DNA of 64,000 nucleotides from Piezodorus guildinii (GCA_023052935.1 CM041297.1:98974484-99038483), one strand, 5' to 3'. Numbered from the stretch's first letter, positions 11,471-22,053 are shown. The notes: generated from the letters alone by a model not told the origin. A program made the numbers and translations.

Positions 11471-11569
11471 TTTTCGTTACCATAATATATTCTTAGAGAG
11501 AATAACAAATATATTACTCAATGTCACTTCTTTTTAAAAAATATATACATGGGAACAAAAGTCCATGGG

Positions 11570-12000
11570 GTATCTCATATACTGTATCTATAGACCTTTA
11601 AAAAGAGCTTCTTTGCCCTTAGGGTGGAAACAGGATACAGCTATAAAACTTCACGGCTATATTGTCAGTGGAATTGAGACCTCACCCTAATTTATCCGAT
11701 TGTAGGGGAAGAATTATGACAATCTGGGCCAGGAAATATATATTTTTTATTTACCTTTGTTATCTCGGTTACCTGAGGAAGCTGTTCAATGTAGGGTGCA
11801 GGTGCTCCTTCAATGGCTTGGGTTGATATTGTAGAGGGAGAAAACCTAGAGGCTGAGGCTGTGTTCCCACTGTATTATACCCACATTGTGTTATGTATGT
11901 TTGAGATACATAGTAAAAGGTAGTTTTAAGCGAATTATGTTTTTTAAGTGAACACTTCTTTAAGCACATTAAGCGATTTTTGGTATTTGGGGTCGTAATA
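11570..12000. other. Unassigned stretch with minus-strand open frame
   Basis: No repeat partner was found in the window. A 66-codon minus-strand frame (11769-11969) contains a Pro/Leu/Gln-rich segment (QPQPLGFLPLQYQPK). I do not recognise it. From 12000 to 12540 the sequence is very AT-rich and shows nothing else. Confidence 0.2.
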
Positions 12001-12564
12001 ATGGCAACAAAAACAAGGAATTATGTCACGTTAATAAATTTCTAAATATAGTTTCATAAGTTTAATAACTGTAACATTTTTTCTGATTGTTTTCTTATTG
12101 CTGATCAGATGTATATCAGTTTTGAAATTTATTGTGTTAGATGAACAACTTTGAAACTATTGAATTCATAGCCTAATTTAACCAAATAAATAAAAATTTT
12201 AATGTAGTCCAAATGGTTTTTATAAGAATTAATAATAGTTATTCAATATAATAAATTTATTATTTACGTTATTAAAATCGTTATATGACTATGTGTATAT
12301 AAATAAAATTGGAATCTGTCATAATTTATATTTCATTTTTAAATTGGAATTATTTTCAATGTTCTCTTTTTTTAATTGTATATTTTAATGCAATTGACAG
12401 ATTTTTAAGAATGTAACGTTAATCTTATAGATTATCAACAATTTTAACTATATACATTTTACTTATTGTTTATTATACTTTTTTATCGTTATATAATTTC
12501 ATGATGAACTGTTAGGTTGATTATTGATAATATTTTGTACTTACTGAAAGAAAAATTGTTCCTT

Positions 12565-12602
12565 TGCACCTGATGATGGCGTTTTAGCCGAAACGTTGTG
12601 CA
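12565..12602 (+). ncRNA. Hammerhead-type ribozyme motif (candidate)
   Basis: Core boxes CTGATGA (12570-12576) and GAAAC (12590-12594). Stem II is GGC/GCC closing a GTTTTA loop. Stem I is perfect: TGCAC (12565-12569) with GTGCA (12598-12602). The segment after GAA is ACGT, a palindrome, then T as the cleavage-site base, as in the short hammerheads of Penelope-like elements that act as dimers. One extra T sits between the core A and stem II. Surrounding sequence has no Penelope protein. Confidence 0.6.
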
Positions 12603-12695
12603 TTGATTTTTAATAAAAGAGTGGTGAAGTAAAAATCAGTCTCCAATTTTATTCATAGAATTTGACCTTCACCTTAAAGAATCTACACCTTAGTA

Positions 12696-12696
<1 letters not shown>

Positions 12697-12740
<44 letters not shown>

Positions 12741-12744
12741 ATAC
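12697..12744 (+). repeat. (GT)n(TA)n microsatellite
   Basis: Short GT run followed by a TA run with one interruption. From about 12750 to 13220 the sequence is AT-rich and unassigned. Confidence 0.85.
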
Positions 12745-13221
12745 ATTTTTTTTGTTCATCGATACAATTTATTTTCAAAATAATGTTTAAAAATAACCGG
12801 GACGTTAATTTTGTCTTCATTTATTGCAAAAGAGTTTACCAACTAATAAAGGAATATTCTATCGTTATATACCGTTTTCTAAGTTTTTATTAAAAATTAT
12901 AATTAGCTAATATCAAGTTTTAATTTCCATACAATCTGCTGTTGCTTTATGAATCAGAGTAGCCAACTTGCCTAGTTCCATTTTGATGACCCATTCAGTT
13001 ATTGGCTGCTAAGCCACTGGGGGCTGGAGCCATTAAATATCCCATAAAAATAATAAAATATTACGGCTATATAAAATATTATGGAAATATGACCAATTAA
13101 GAAAATGGTAACTCATTTCACGGATTATTTACAAATTTCAGATGCATGCGTAATAAGTAAACTACTAACGAAATTGTACTTTATCGCTGGATCTTTAAAA
13201 AAATTATTGATGTTTTAATAC

Positions 13222-13318
13222 AAAAATCTAGTGCGTGTAACACACGACTTTCAGTAAGTTGTTAAAGTCAATTTAAGAACTTTTAAATAATGTTAGAATA
13301 AAGAAATTCTGAAAATGT
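13222..13318 (+). repeat. Family A start fragment
   Basis: CTAGTGCGTGTAACACACGA followed by CTTTCAG and an AT-rich stretch, broken off where the RTE LINE begins. Sequence resembling the next part of Family A resumes after the LINE (about 16105-16260), so the LINE appears to sit inside this copy. Confidence 0.6.
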
Positions 13319-13604
13319 GCAAAAACGGAGGACAGACCGCATTACTATTGCCAAATGGAAGATGAAAACAATCCTGGCTCAGTTAATGGTCTTAACGGAT
13401 GACAGTGTCCTTATAGCAGATAGTAAAGAGAAGTACCAACAATATTTAAATGAATGAGAAGCAGAATTTGAAAGAAATGGATTGACCATCAATGCTACAA
13501 AAAGCAAAATAATACTTTGTAAAGGTAAACCCACCTATGTCAAAAATCCCGGGTTCAAACCCCAGGTGGTCCTAGGATTTTTTAATTGGAGTAAAAAATC
13601 CTTA

Positions 13605-13729
13605 TATTGAGTGAGTTTATGGTTGGACATGGCTCAGTAATGCCCTGTTGATGGCTCACAAGCTTGAGCCGAAACGTTGGCAAAATTAAAAAATTTCAAA
13701 AAATGACTGATTCTTGAATATTCAACCTA
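13605..13729 (+). mobile_element. 125-bp hammerhead-bearing insertion in the SINE
   Basis: Bounded by a perfect 13-bp duplication TAAAAAATCCTTA (13592-13604 and 13730-13742). Contents are noncoding except for the hammerhead motif at 13641-13682. Size and content fit a severely truncated Penelope-like retroelement, or a short nonautonomous relative. Confidence 0.7.
13641..13682 (+). ncRNA. Hammerhead-type ribozyme motif, core mutation
   Basis: Stem I TGCC (13641-13644) with GGCA (13679-13682). Core CTGTTGA instead of CTGATGA (one change, at a normally invariant A). Stem II is GGCTC/GAGCC. The second core box is GAAAC, followed by the palindromic ACGT and T. Most likely a mutated, inactive copy of the same class as 12565-12602. 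Confidence 0.55.
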
Positions 13730-13819
13730 TAAAAAATCCTTAGTTATGCCGTCCTTCGGAGGGGACGTTAAAAGGTGGTCCCGAGCCTGTGAGATGTCAG
13801 GTACTCGTAAAAGATCCCT

Positions 13820-14617
13820 TCATCATCATCATCAATCCGGCGCTACAACTCGGTGACGAGTCCTGGCCTCCTCCACCAGCCCTCTCCAGTTATTTCTATC
13901 CTGTGCAGCCGTCATCCAGTTTCTCACTCCCAGGATATCTCTTGCATCTGCTGTCACACCATCTGTCCATCTAAGTTTCGGTCTTCCTCTTCTTCTGATG
14001 CCGTGTAGAGGTTCAGTCATAACGGCCTTAGGGATCTTCTCATCCTCCATTCTTGCCATGTGACCAGCCCACCGCAGTCTACCAAGCTTCAAGGTCATAA
14101 CGACATCATTGTCCTTAAAACCTGTATAGAGTTCATCATTGGTCCGCCTCCTCCAATGTCCATTGAGATGAACTCCTCCGAAAATTCGTCGAAGTACTTT
14201 TCTCTCAAAGACTTGTAGGTCATGTTCAGTTCTTTTACTAATAGCCCATGTTTCTGATCCATACAACAGGACTGGGCGAACCAACGTCATATATAGATGG
14301 AGCTTAGTCCGCCTGTCTAGGAGCCGGGAGGTGAACTCTCTTCGGAGGCCAAAGTAACACCTGTTTGCCATCAAAATTCTTCTTTTCACCTCCACTTCTG
14401 GTGCATTATCTTGCGTTACCAGAGAACCCAGATAAGTGAACTGGGCCACTTTTTCAAAGTTAAAGGGGCCAACATTGATGGTCTCACCGGGAAGGGGTTC
14501 TTCTCCTGTTGCCATGTACTTTGTTTTCCCCGCGTTTACCTCCAGTCCAAGCGTTCTGGCAGCCTCCATTAGGGCCAAAAATCCTTCTTTGACAGACTGC
14601 AACGACCGTCCTATGAT
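13820..14617 (-). mobile_element. RTE (BovB-like) LINE, 5'-truncated
   Basis: Flanked by a 14-bp perfect duplication CGTAAAAGATCCCT (13806-13819 and 14618-14631). The 3' end is a (GAT)n tail, typical of RTE elements, directly after the stop codon. The insertion lies in the SINE. The exact duplication and long intact frame suggest that it is young. Confidence 0.88.
13832..14602 (-). CDS. RTE reverse transcriptase, C-terminal 256 codons, uninterrupted
   Basis: Open frame covering the last part of an RTE ORF2. It shows LGLEVNAGKTKYM, FTYLGSLVTQD, LHLYMTLVRPVLLYGSETW, VFERKVLRRIFGG, RLRWAGHMARM and GRPKLRWTDGV, ending a few bases before the (GAT)n tail. The RT catalytic boxes would lie upstream and are lost by 5' truncation, so the frame has no start of its own: the first codons read straight in from the insertion boundary. 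It is a fragment without expected activity, although it is not yet eroded by stops. Confidence 0.88.
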   Translation of the reverse strand: MQSVKEGFLALMEAARTLGLEVNAGKTKYMATGEEPLPGETINVGPFNFEKVAQFTYLGSLVTQDNAPEVEVKRRILMANRCYFGLRREFTSRLLDRRTKLHLYMTLVRPVLLYGSETWAISKRTEHDLQVFERKVLRRIFGGVHLNGHWRRRTNDELYTGFKDNDVVMTLKLGRLRWAGHMARMEDEKIPKAVMTEPLHGIRRRGRPKLRWTDGVTADARDILGVRNWMTAAQDRNNWRGLVEEARTRHRVVAPD

Positions 14618-14929
14618 CGTAAAAGATCCCTATCCTAATGAAACCTGGATAGGGCAAAATTTAGGACTCCCACTGTAGCATCATCCGATTAGCCATAGTA
14701 GCACAAAATGACGTTAAATAAATAAACAAACAAACAAGGTAAACAAATCTAAATATTTGATGAATACACTTACCTCGGAACAGTGATCAGTAGGAATGGA
14801 AAAGTATACCAAGTGATATCCAAAAGGATAAAGAAGACACATTTAATATACTACCATGTCGACAACACAATTATAGGGAAGATGGAGGTAGGAAAGAATC
14901 TTAAAGTACATATCTTCAAGGATTTATAC

Positions 14930-15626
14930 TGTAATGTATGAGGATACCGAGGGGAGTTCATTATTAAATAACTTTTATATTAAACAATTAAAGATAACGA
15001 ACCTTTGTCGGCAAAACACCAAAAGGCGTTTACCTCCATTGGGCCACCCAGCAATATGTACCTCAGGAAACTTCCTAGACACTAGGACAAAGGACCCCAG
15101 GCTTGGGGCACTTCCCAGATCAGCCCTGCCCGAGGTGACAACGATGAGGAGAAGATTCGAAAGAGTCAGTCAAGTTCCATCCTCAAGATGAGGTGAGTCT
15201 TATTCCAGCCTCGAGAATGGAAGTATAGCAAGAGGAGAGTCGGGGCCCACCTACAAGAGGAAGCGATGTTCGCCGGGGGTCGTAAAGCAGCTGGAAGATG
15301 AAGCTTAAGAACTAATTCCCCCTTCGCCAGCCGGCTAAGTGTTTCAAAGGTATATCGTTATTTGTAATATTGTATGGCAAAGGTAGTAGTGAATATGCCC
15401 CTCAGTATTCTCAATTAAAGTTCTAAACAATGTATTAATATAATGGATATGTGTAAGTTAATAATTATAATAACGTATTAATTGAATCTTGTTTACTTTA
15501 ATCTTACCCTGCACGCCACCTCTTGGATTGGTAAACACGGTCCAGGAAATCCAATGGTATTATTAAATATAGTTTATATATAGATTAAATATATTAAGTG
15601 AAAAGCAGCCGGTCAAAAACATAGCA
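14930..15626 (+). mobile_element. Solo LTR, copy 1
   Basis: A 697-bp sequence starting TGTAATGTAT and ending CATAGCA, flanked by the 4-bp duplication ATAC (14926-14929, 15627-15630). It matches a second copy at 48742-49495 over its whole length. TG...CA ends with a 4-bp duplication and no internal region identify a solo LTR (Gypsy- or Pao-type duplication length). Purine-rich GC-rich core includes CCTCAAGATGAGG-like repeats. It sits in the RTE LINE. Confidence 0.85.
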
Positions 15627-16104
15627 ATACCTACCTACCTTTCTTTACGGAAACGAACTTTGGGTACCACTAGATAAGCTCCTAAGCAGATTAAAAGTAA
15701 TGGAAATAAGATACCTTCGGACAGTGGCAGGCCGAACTAGGAGGGATCACAGAGGGGATGTTGGAGTTGTCCCTTGTCGTTGTTGATAACATTGAAAAGA
15801 GCTACTCAGATGGTTTGGACATCTCTGCCGTATGAGTTAAGACAGGGACACAAGAAAATATTTTGAGGTCAGATCAACTAGAAAACTTCCTAGAGGGAGA
15901 CCAAGAGTACAATAGAAAGACTATATCATTGAAGTGGAAGAGAGAGGAGGGATGCCATGAGTGTGCTGGATCGGGATCGAGAAGCTTGGTTTGCATGGAC
16001 GGAGGCACCTCCACGCTGGAAGCCTCTAAGAGAGAAGAAAAAATAAAGCTAGACTTGGAGAAAAAGGTTAAATATATACATTGAGTTTTGATGGAAATAT
16101 GAGT

Positions 16105-17300
16105 TATAGACTAAATAATGTAACAATAGAAATTATTATCTGCAACAATCACTTTATTTCATCCGCATTTTACCACTCTTCTTTACCTTATACAACTCTC
16201 TTTGGGAGTTTTACTTTATCGTAACGAAAAGTGCAATTAGCAAGAAAATATGGATATTTATTTTATAACGTCAATTCATTATTATATTTAATCATCGGCA
16301 GAAATGAAAAATAAAAAATACAAATTAGTTACGTTTATTTGTTTGCTATTTTAAAGTGAAGCACAGATTACTGTAAATTTATTTTTTCCATATAGTAGAA
16401 AATTGATTGCTATGTATGTATTCAAAAACTACAGAAATAAGAACGGTTCCTATCTTATTCGGTTTATTACTCTTTTATATTTTAGATGCACTATTTAAAT
16501 TAGAAGGTGGCCTCGGGACCTACTGTATTAAAATAGTTAGTGAAGTGCTACCACTGGGTGGTTCTTTCTCAAGACATTTTCATGACTTTTTATATTCATT
16601 CTACATATTTACTTAATGTACTCTTTAGTAAAGTTATAAATTACTATAAATAAATTTAAAAAAATAAATAAAAAAAAGCTAAATTAAGTTTCCATAGTAA
16701 TCCAAATAAGTTTACAGTGAAACTTATTTACAGTGTTTTTGATTAAATTTGAAATAATTAATAACAATGTTAGTTTATAGATTTATAACTGCTTAGCATT
16801 TATGTTAAGAACTTATATTATAGTTAACAAGTAATATTGTTTCTAAAATCTTGCATATTAATTGGAAGAATTTATCTTGCACGGTTCTGTACATTCAACT
16901 ATTATAATCTCCCGCTCTACCTATAACATATGCTCATACGATTATGGGCTTACAACAGATTTATATTAACTCCTACAATTTATTGCATATCAACGTTTCT
17001 AAATTCTTACTCTTTCCAACGGTATAAATTACTACTTATATTTCAGAAATAATTTTATGATGTCTTGGTTACAGAAAATTTCTTTTTCCCGTTTAAAGAA
17101 ATCTAAATTACGATTTATTTTACTTATAAATTTAAGGAAAGAATGTCCTAAATAGTGGTGAAAACTGTACCAAAATCCGTCATATTTATCAGTTTTTTTT
17201 CATCGATTTTAATGATATGAAATTAGATTAGATAACAATGATTAGGGTAACCAAAAGAAGGTCTGTACATGACTACCGGAAGATAAGGAAAGAATAGAAA
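16105..17300 (+). repeat. Degenerate Family A-like stretches
   Basis: Segments near 16130-16260 (TTATTATCTGCAACAATCAC) and 16830-17110 (TTTCTAAATTCTTACTCTTT, then CCAACGGTATA) resemble the middle of Family A but are strongly diverged. The sequence in between is AT-rich and unassigned apart from a LINE tail. Confidence 0.4.
16503..16676 (+). mobile_element. Jockey-A 3' tail fragment
   Basis: Matches the end of Jockey-A ORF2/3' UTR: GGTGGCCTCGGGACCT, then GTGCTACCACTGGGTGGTT and TATTTACTTAATGTACTCTT, ending in an (AAATA)n-like tail. About 170 bases only. Confidence 0.7.
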
Positions 17301-17321
17301 GGAAAAACAGTTACATAGAAA

Positions 17322-17705
17322 TTACAGTTACATATTACTCATCACACCTGAATAAAATTGGACTAAGCCCGAATATTTCAGCGGTGCTGGGTGATATAGA
17401 GAAAACCATTGAATTAGTTTTTGATTTTCTTAAGGAGCAGTCATTATTATCGAAATTATAAAGACCATTCCTAGTCAGTTTTTAATCAATACTCCTTTTT
17501 TTTTTTTTTTCTTTAAGCATTACTATTATTATCTTTGTTATTTAGCTTTTTAAACTATTGTTTACATAATAATAATTGTTTTTCTTTTTCTCTCAATTAC
17601 TCATTACCTAATAGTTTTTCTTATAAAGGTTGAATATGCATATAGTGTCTAGGCGTTGATGACCTTAGGGTTTTACGCCTTAAAACCAAAACAAACAAAC
17701 AAACA
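17322..17705 (+). mobile_element. LINE 3' end with target duplication
   Basis: Flanked by AGTTACATAGAAA (17309-17321 and 17706-17718). The first 130 bases read HLNKIGLSPNISAVLGDIEK and ELVFDFLK, a decayed form of the Cys/His tail of RNase H-type LINEs. The remainder is a noncoding 3' UTR ending TTACGCCTTAAAACC and (CAAA)n. Confidence 0.68.
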
Positions 17706-17796
17706 AGTTACATAGAAAAAAGAAACAACAGAAGGAGAGGGAGGTGATAGAAAATATTGAACTGCTTCACTGTAACAAAGAAATATATATATAGCA

Positions 17797-17925
17797 TTTC
17801 CAAGTCAAATTCAACCTTTTACAAGTCAAATTCAACCTTTTCCAAGTCAAATTCAACCTTTTCCAAGTCAAATTCAACCTTTTCCAAGTCAAATTCAACC
17901 TTTTCCATTTCAAATTCAACCTTTT
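17797..17925 (+). repeat. 21-bp tandem repeats, left foldback arm
   Basis: About six units of a 21-mer (complement of GAAAAGGTTGAATTTGACTTG). The array is the inverse of the array at 22497-22675. A frame through it reads SKSNSTF repeats, which is a by-product of the 21-base period. Confidence 0.92.
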
Positions 17926-18152
17926 TCGATTTAAATAAAATAATAAAAATCAAATTAACATGATTTTATGTTTTAATGGTTATTTTAATTACTCCCCCTT
18001 ACTAAATATTGTATATATAGGTGAGCAAAAATAAAACCATTAACATTACTATAGATAAAACCGTTTTGAAATGAGGCATTTACTTTTTTCGAACGATTTA
18101 AATATCTGATATAAAACATTCATTTGTACACTGATATTAATTAATTTAAAAT

Positions 18153-18470
18153 TAATAGTCTAATCGGTAACGAACCTTTGGGAACGCAGCTACTGAGCCT
18201 TGTATCCAATAAATACGAAAAAGTTATAATAAACCCATATTTGAGCGAGCGCTATTGAAATTAATAGTGTAGTCGGTAACGAACCTTTGGGAACGCAGCT
18301 ACTGAGCCTTGTATCCAATAAATACGAAAAAGTTATAATAAACCCATATTTGAGTGAGCGCGATTAAAATTAATAGTATAATCGGTAACGAACCTTTGGG
18401 AACGCATCTGCTGAGCCTACTATCCAATATATACGAAAAAGTTAAAATAAACCTCTATTGAAAATATTTT
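18153..18470 (+). repeat. Tandem repeat, about 106 bp x 3
   Basis: Three head-to-tail units containing CGGTAACGAACCTTTGGGAA and CCAATAAATACGAAAAAGTT. The third is the most diverged. It forms the loop of the foldback element and is not seen elsewhere in the window. Confidence 0.9.
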
Positions 18471-18711
18471 CGCCCGCGATTATAAAACTAAAATAAAACG
18501 AATCCCGCTAATCCGACTACCAGACCTTGTATCGCAAATGTCTTAAAATTAAAGTATCGGTTATACTTATTATTATATTCGTGACTAATTATATGTAGAA
18601 AGGCCCCTGGGAACATTTAACAAGCCACAAGGGTTAAAAACACAAGGTGTAATTAAAATAACCATTAAAACATAAAATCATGTTAATTTGATTTTTATTA
18701 TTTTATTCATT

Positions 18712-19693
18712 TCTTCAGTGATCCATCATACCGAAAAATACGCCTTGCCTTTATTCTTCGTAGACCTCGAACCAGCCAGAAACAATCCAGATATATTTGA
18801 AGTCAGAAGACTGGTGTATTCATCCGTACGATTCGAAGAGCCTAGGCTAAAGACAACGATTGTACAGTGCACCAAATGCCAAACATTGGGACACACTAAG
18901 ACGTACTGTTATCACCCGCCTAGGTGTGTTAAGTGCGCCGGCCCACATGCATCCGAAACTTGCCCGAAACCTCGAGATGAACCAGCCAAGTGTGCTCTTT
19001 GCGGTGAAGGTCATCCCCGCCAGCTACCGGGGTTGTATAGTCTACAAAACCCACCTTCGACAAAGAACACAGAATTATATTTCAAAAAGAGTGGACCAGG
19101 AGAAACGGACCCGGGGACCGGAGTTGGACAATTTGTCTACCTTTCCTCAACTCCCGAATCCTACACCTACCTTCACTCAACAGCAGCCTACCACTTCTGC
19201 AGTCAGGAATTCTACTGCAGAAAACAGAAATCCTTTATCCGACATCACCTCAATGAAGCAGAAACAGACAACTAGTCAGGCGCCTCCGAAATCCCAAATC
19301 AAGCCACCGGCCTCCCAACCTAAACCACAAGCTTCCCGTCAACCAATCCTTCCCCATAATCCAAACTTACGGGTCAAACTTCCCCCAGAGCACCCTAATA
19401 AAATTCCACAACGTGCTCCTCTTCCTCCTAATCAACCAAAGCCTCAACCTCCAGTGACCCAGAGGACTGAACCCCCTCCTACCCAGCGGCGGGTTCAGCA
19501 TCCAGCCTACATTCCTGATCAAATAAGTTGTCCTCCTCATGACTCTTATCCACATCAGTCTCCTAACCCAGATCTAACCAACATATACTCCATTCTAAAT
19601 TCCTTTCTCTCAGATCTTAGAGAAACCATCCAACCGCTAATCACCCTTCTCACCAGAGTCCTTTCTCAAGTTCCGTTTTCTCTCCCACGATGA
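18712..19693 (+). pseudogene. Jockey ORF1 (Gag-like nucleic-acid-binding protein), frameshifted
   Basis: Starts in mid-protein with YALPLFFVDLEPARNNPD and VRRLVYSSVRFEEPRLK, then zinc knuckles of the Jockey Gag type: CTKCQTLGHTKTYC, CVKCAGPHASETC and CALCGEGHP. A one-base insertion in a run of C near 19014-19017 shifts the frame. The sequence continues in the next frame as ASYRGCIVYKTHLRQRTQ, followed by a long Pro/Gln/Thr-rich tail. The N-terminus is lost by truncation. In intact elements this protein binds the LINE RNA. The stop codon overlaps the ORF2 start as ATGA (19690-19693). Confidence 0.87.
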
Positions 19694-22053
19694 GTGTAAA
19701 GCCCCTAGCGATTATCTTGTGGAATGCTAATGGCCTGCATAACCATCGTGACGAACTGGACATACTTCTACATGACAAACACATAGATATTGCACTACTG
19801 ACAGAAACACACTTCACAAAAAGATCACATTTTTACATACGTGACTACATCACTTACAGAACAGACCACCCTGATAACACTGCCCATGCCGGGTCATGCA
19901 TCCTTATTCATAAATCTCTACCTCATTCCCTTATTCCTACTACTCCAACTGACGCCATACAATCAACCTCAGTGATCATTTCAACTCGTCCTTTCCATCT
20001 CACTCTCTCAGCTGTATACTGTCCTCCTGGTAATTCCCTTTCCTGCAACCAGCTTGAAACCCTGTTTCGATCCCTCGGGCCGCGCTTCATTGCAGGAGGA
20101 GACTATAATGCTAAACACCAACGGTGAGGTTGTCGAACTTCCAACTCCCGTGGTAATATCCTTTCTAGTGTCTTGACTTCCAATAGCTTCCATGTCCTTT
20201 CACCCCTGAACCCCACCTATTGGCCTACTTCCCTCAAAAAAAGACCTGATATCCTGGATATATTTATCACCTCTCAAATTTCCACCTTACAAACAACAGT
20301 CGAAACCTTGAATGACCTCTCATCAGACCACAGTCCAGTTCTGCTTTCCTTGCATTCGAGCTTTATTCCTTTCCCAACCCCTCCTAAACTGATCTTTGGA
20401 CGAGTGAACTGGGACGGATTTCGGACAGACTTGGAAACCAAATTGGACTTAACTGTTGCACTAAAGACTAAAATAGATGTTGACAGTGCCGTAGAAATAC
20501 TTACAGACTCAATACGTACCAGTATATTCGATAACAGTAGAAACACTAACACCAACAACCGTCAACAAACTAACCTGCCACAGCATATTCGTAACTTATT
20601 AAGGGAAAAAAGAAAAGCAAGATCTAAATGGCACAGGACTAGATATCCAGTAGACAAAACATATTATACAAAACTGACAAACCAACTAAAATCAGAAATC
20701 AAGAAACTCAAAACTCAACACTTACTGAGTATGACTGAAAAACTCACAACTACTGACAAATCCCTATGGACTACCACTAAGAAACTACTGAACTTCAAAG
20801 ATTTTAATCATCCTCTCATTAATGAATCTCAATCCTGGACCAGATCAGATGAAGAGAAATCCCAAACATTCGCTCAGCATCTTTTTAAAACTTACAATCC
20901 GCATCCTGAGATCCTTAATCCGCAGCACCTTGAATTCATTGAAGCAGAACTGGGCATTCCACTCCAGTTGGCCCTTCCTCCTAAAGCATTTCATCCTTCA
21001 GAAATTTTGAACTTAATCCAAAAGCTACCTTCCCGGAAAGCTCCCGGACACGACCTAATCACAGCCCAAATCCTTAAGCAACTTCCTAGAAAAGCCATCC
21101 TATTTCTCACCTATATTTACAATTCCATACTCCGCACTACATATTTTCCCCAATCCTGGAAATTAGCTATTGTTAAAATGATCCCCAAACCCAAAAAGGC
21201 ACTGGAGTTCCTTTCTTACCGTCCTATATCTCTTCTACCCATCATGGGTAAAATCCTAGAACGGCTCCTCCTTAAACGACTATACCCTATCCTAGAATCA
21301 TATCATATAATCCCAGACCACCAGTTCGGATTCCGAACTTCCCACTCCACCATCCAGCAATGTCACCGTGTGGTGGATGTTGTCTCTTCTGCATTGGAGC
21401 GCGGATTGTACTACACTGGGGCCTTTCTCGACGTTGAACAAGCCTTTGACCGAGTCTGGCACCCGGGACTGTTGTACAAACTCCGTAAATTCCTTCCTCC
21501 TACATACTTCCTAATCATCCAGTCCTACCTCTCTGAAAGATCCTTCAAAATAAACCACAATAGTTCCTATTCATCTCTCTTCACCCAGTCTGCTGGGGTT
21601 CCTCAAGGCAGTATACTAGGACCCATTCTTTACACAGTATATACAGCTGATATTCCAACCCATCCTAACACATTCCTTTCTACCTATGCCGATGACACTT
21701 GCGTGTTATCGGTTAATAACGATCCTACAATAGCCTCTCAAACTCTCCAATCCCACATCAGAGACCTTGAGGTATGGTGTCAGAATTGGAGAATTAAAAT
21801 CAATTCCAATAAATCCCAACAAATTACCTTTACCCTTCGTCGGAAACCTATGACATCCTGCCCTACAGTGTCCTTTAATGATATTCCGCTTGTCCCGGTT
21901 GAACAGATCCGATATTTAGGACTCCTGCTTGACAAACGACTTACATGGAATCCGCATACAAGACTGAAGAGACAAGAAACTGCACGAAGATTTCGGCTAC
22001 TCCAACACTTACTAGACAGACGCTCTAACCTTTCACCTGGACCTACGGAGTAG
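19690..22053 (+). pseudogene. Jockey ORF2: AP endonuclease plus reverse transcriptase, one internal stop
   Basis: Endonuclease domain in the first 220 codons: ILWNANGL, LLTETHF (catalytic Glu), GGDYNAKH (Asp/Asn) and SSDHSPV. A TGA at 20125-20127 replaces what is probably Trp after NAKHQR, and the same frame then continues for 626 codons. RT domain: SYRPISLLPIMGKILERLLL, GAFLDVEQAFDRVWH (catalytic Asp), GVPQGSILGPILYT and YADDTCVLSV (YADD), followed by RYLGLLLDKRLTWNPH. The frame is lost at 22044 by the internal deletion, and the C-terminal RRWPRDLL ending lies downstream in another frame. Only a few lesions separate it from a coding copy, so it is fairly young but inactive. Confidence 0.92.

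Larger units (their letters stand above)
13531..14735 (+). mobile_element. tRNA-derived SINE, itself split twice
   Basis: Flanked by a 9-bp duplication AAGGTAAAC (13522-13530 and 14736-14744). The head carries a pol III B-box-like GGTTCAAACCC (13552-13562). The body contains TGCCGTCCTTCGGAGGGGAC and GTTAAA, a module I recall from widespread animal SINEs. The tail ends ACAAAATGACGTTAAATAAA then (CAAA)n. SINE sequence proper is 13531-13604, 13743-13819 and 14632-14735, about 260 bp. The A box is not clear because the head seems truncated. Confidence 0.78.
13319..16085 (+). pseudogene. RTE-like LINE, split into three by later insertions
   Basis: Three collinear coding pieces. 13319-13530 holds DDSVLIADSKEKYQQYL (the DD catalytic pair) and LTINATKSKIILCKGK. 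14745-14929 holds TYLGTVISRNGKVYQVISK and GKNLKVHIFKDLY. 15631-16085 holds LPTFLYGNELW, then RLKVMEIRYLRTVAG, a WFGHLCRM box and KLPRGRPRV. The joins CKGK/Q and FKDLY/LPTF are seamless after removing the SINE and the LTR with one copy of each duplication. Several stops and shifts show it is dead. The N-terminal RT and endonuclease are missing. Confidence 0.85.

Noticed and set aside
18153..18470. CRISPR-like array from the three 106-bp repeats
   Set aside because: The repeats are contiguous without spacers, are too long, and the context is eukaryotic.
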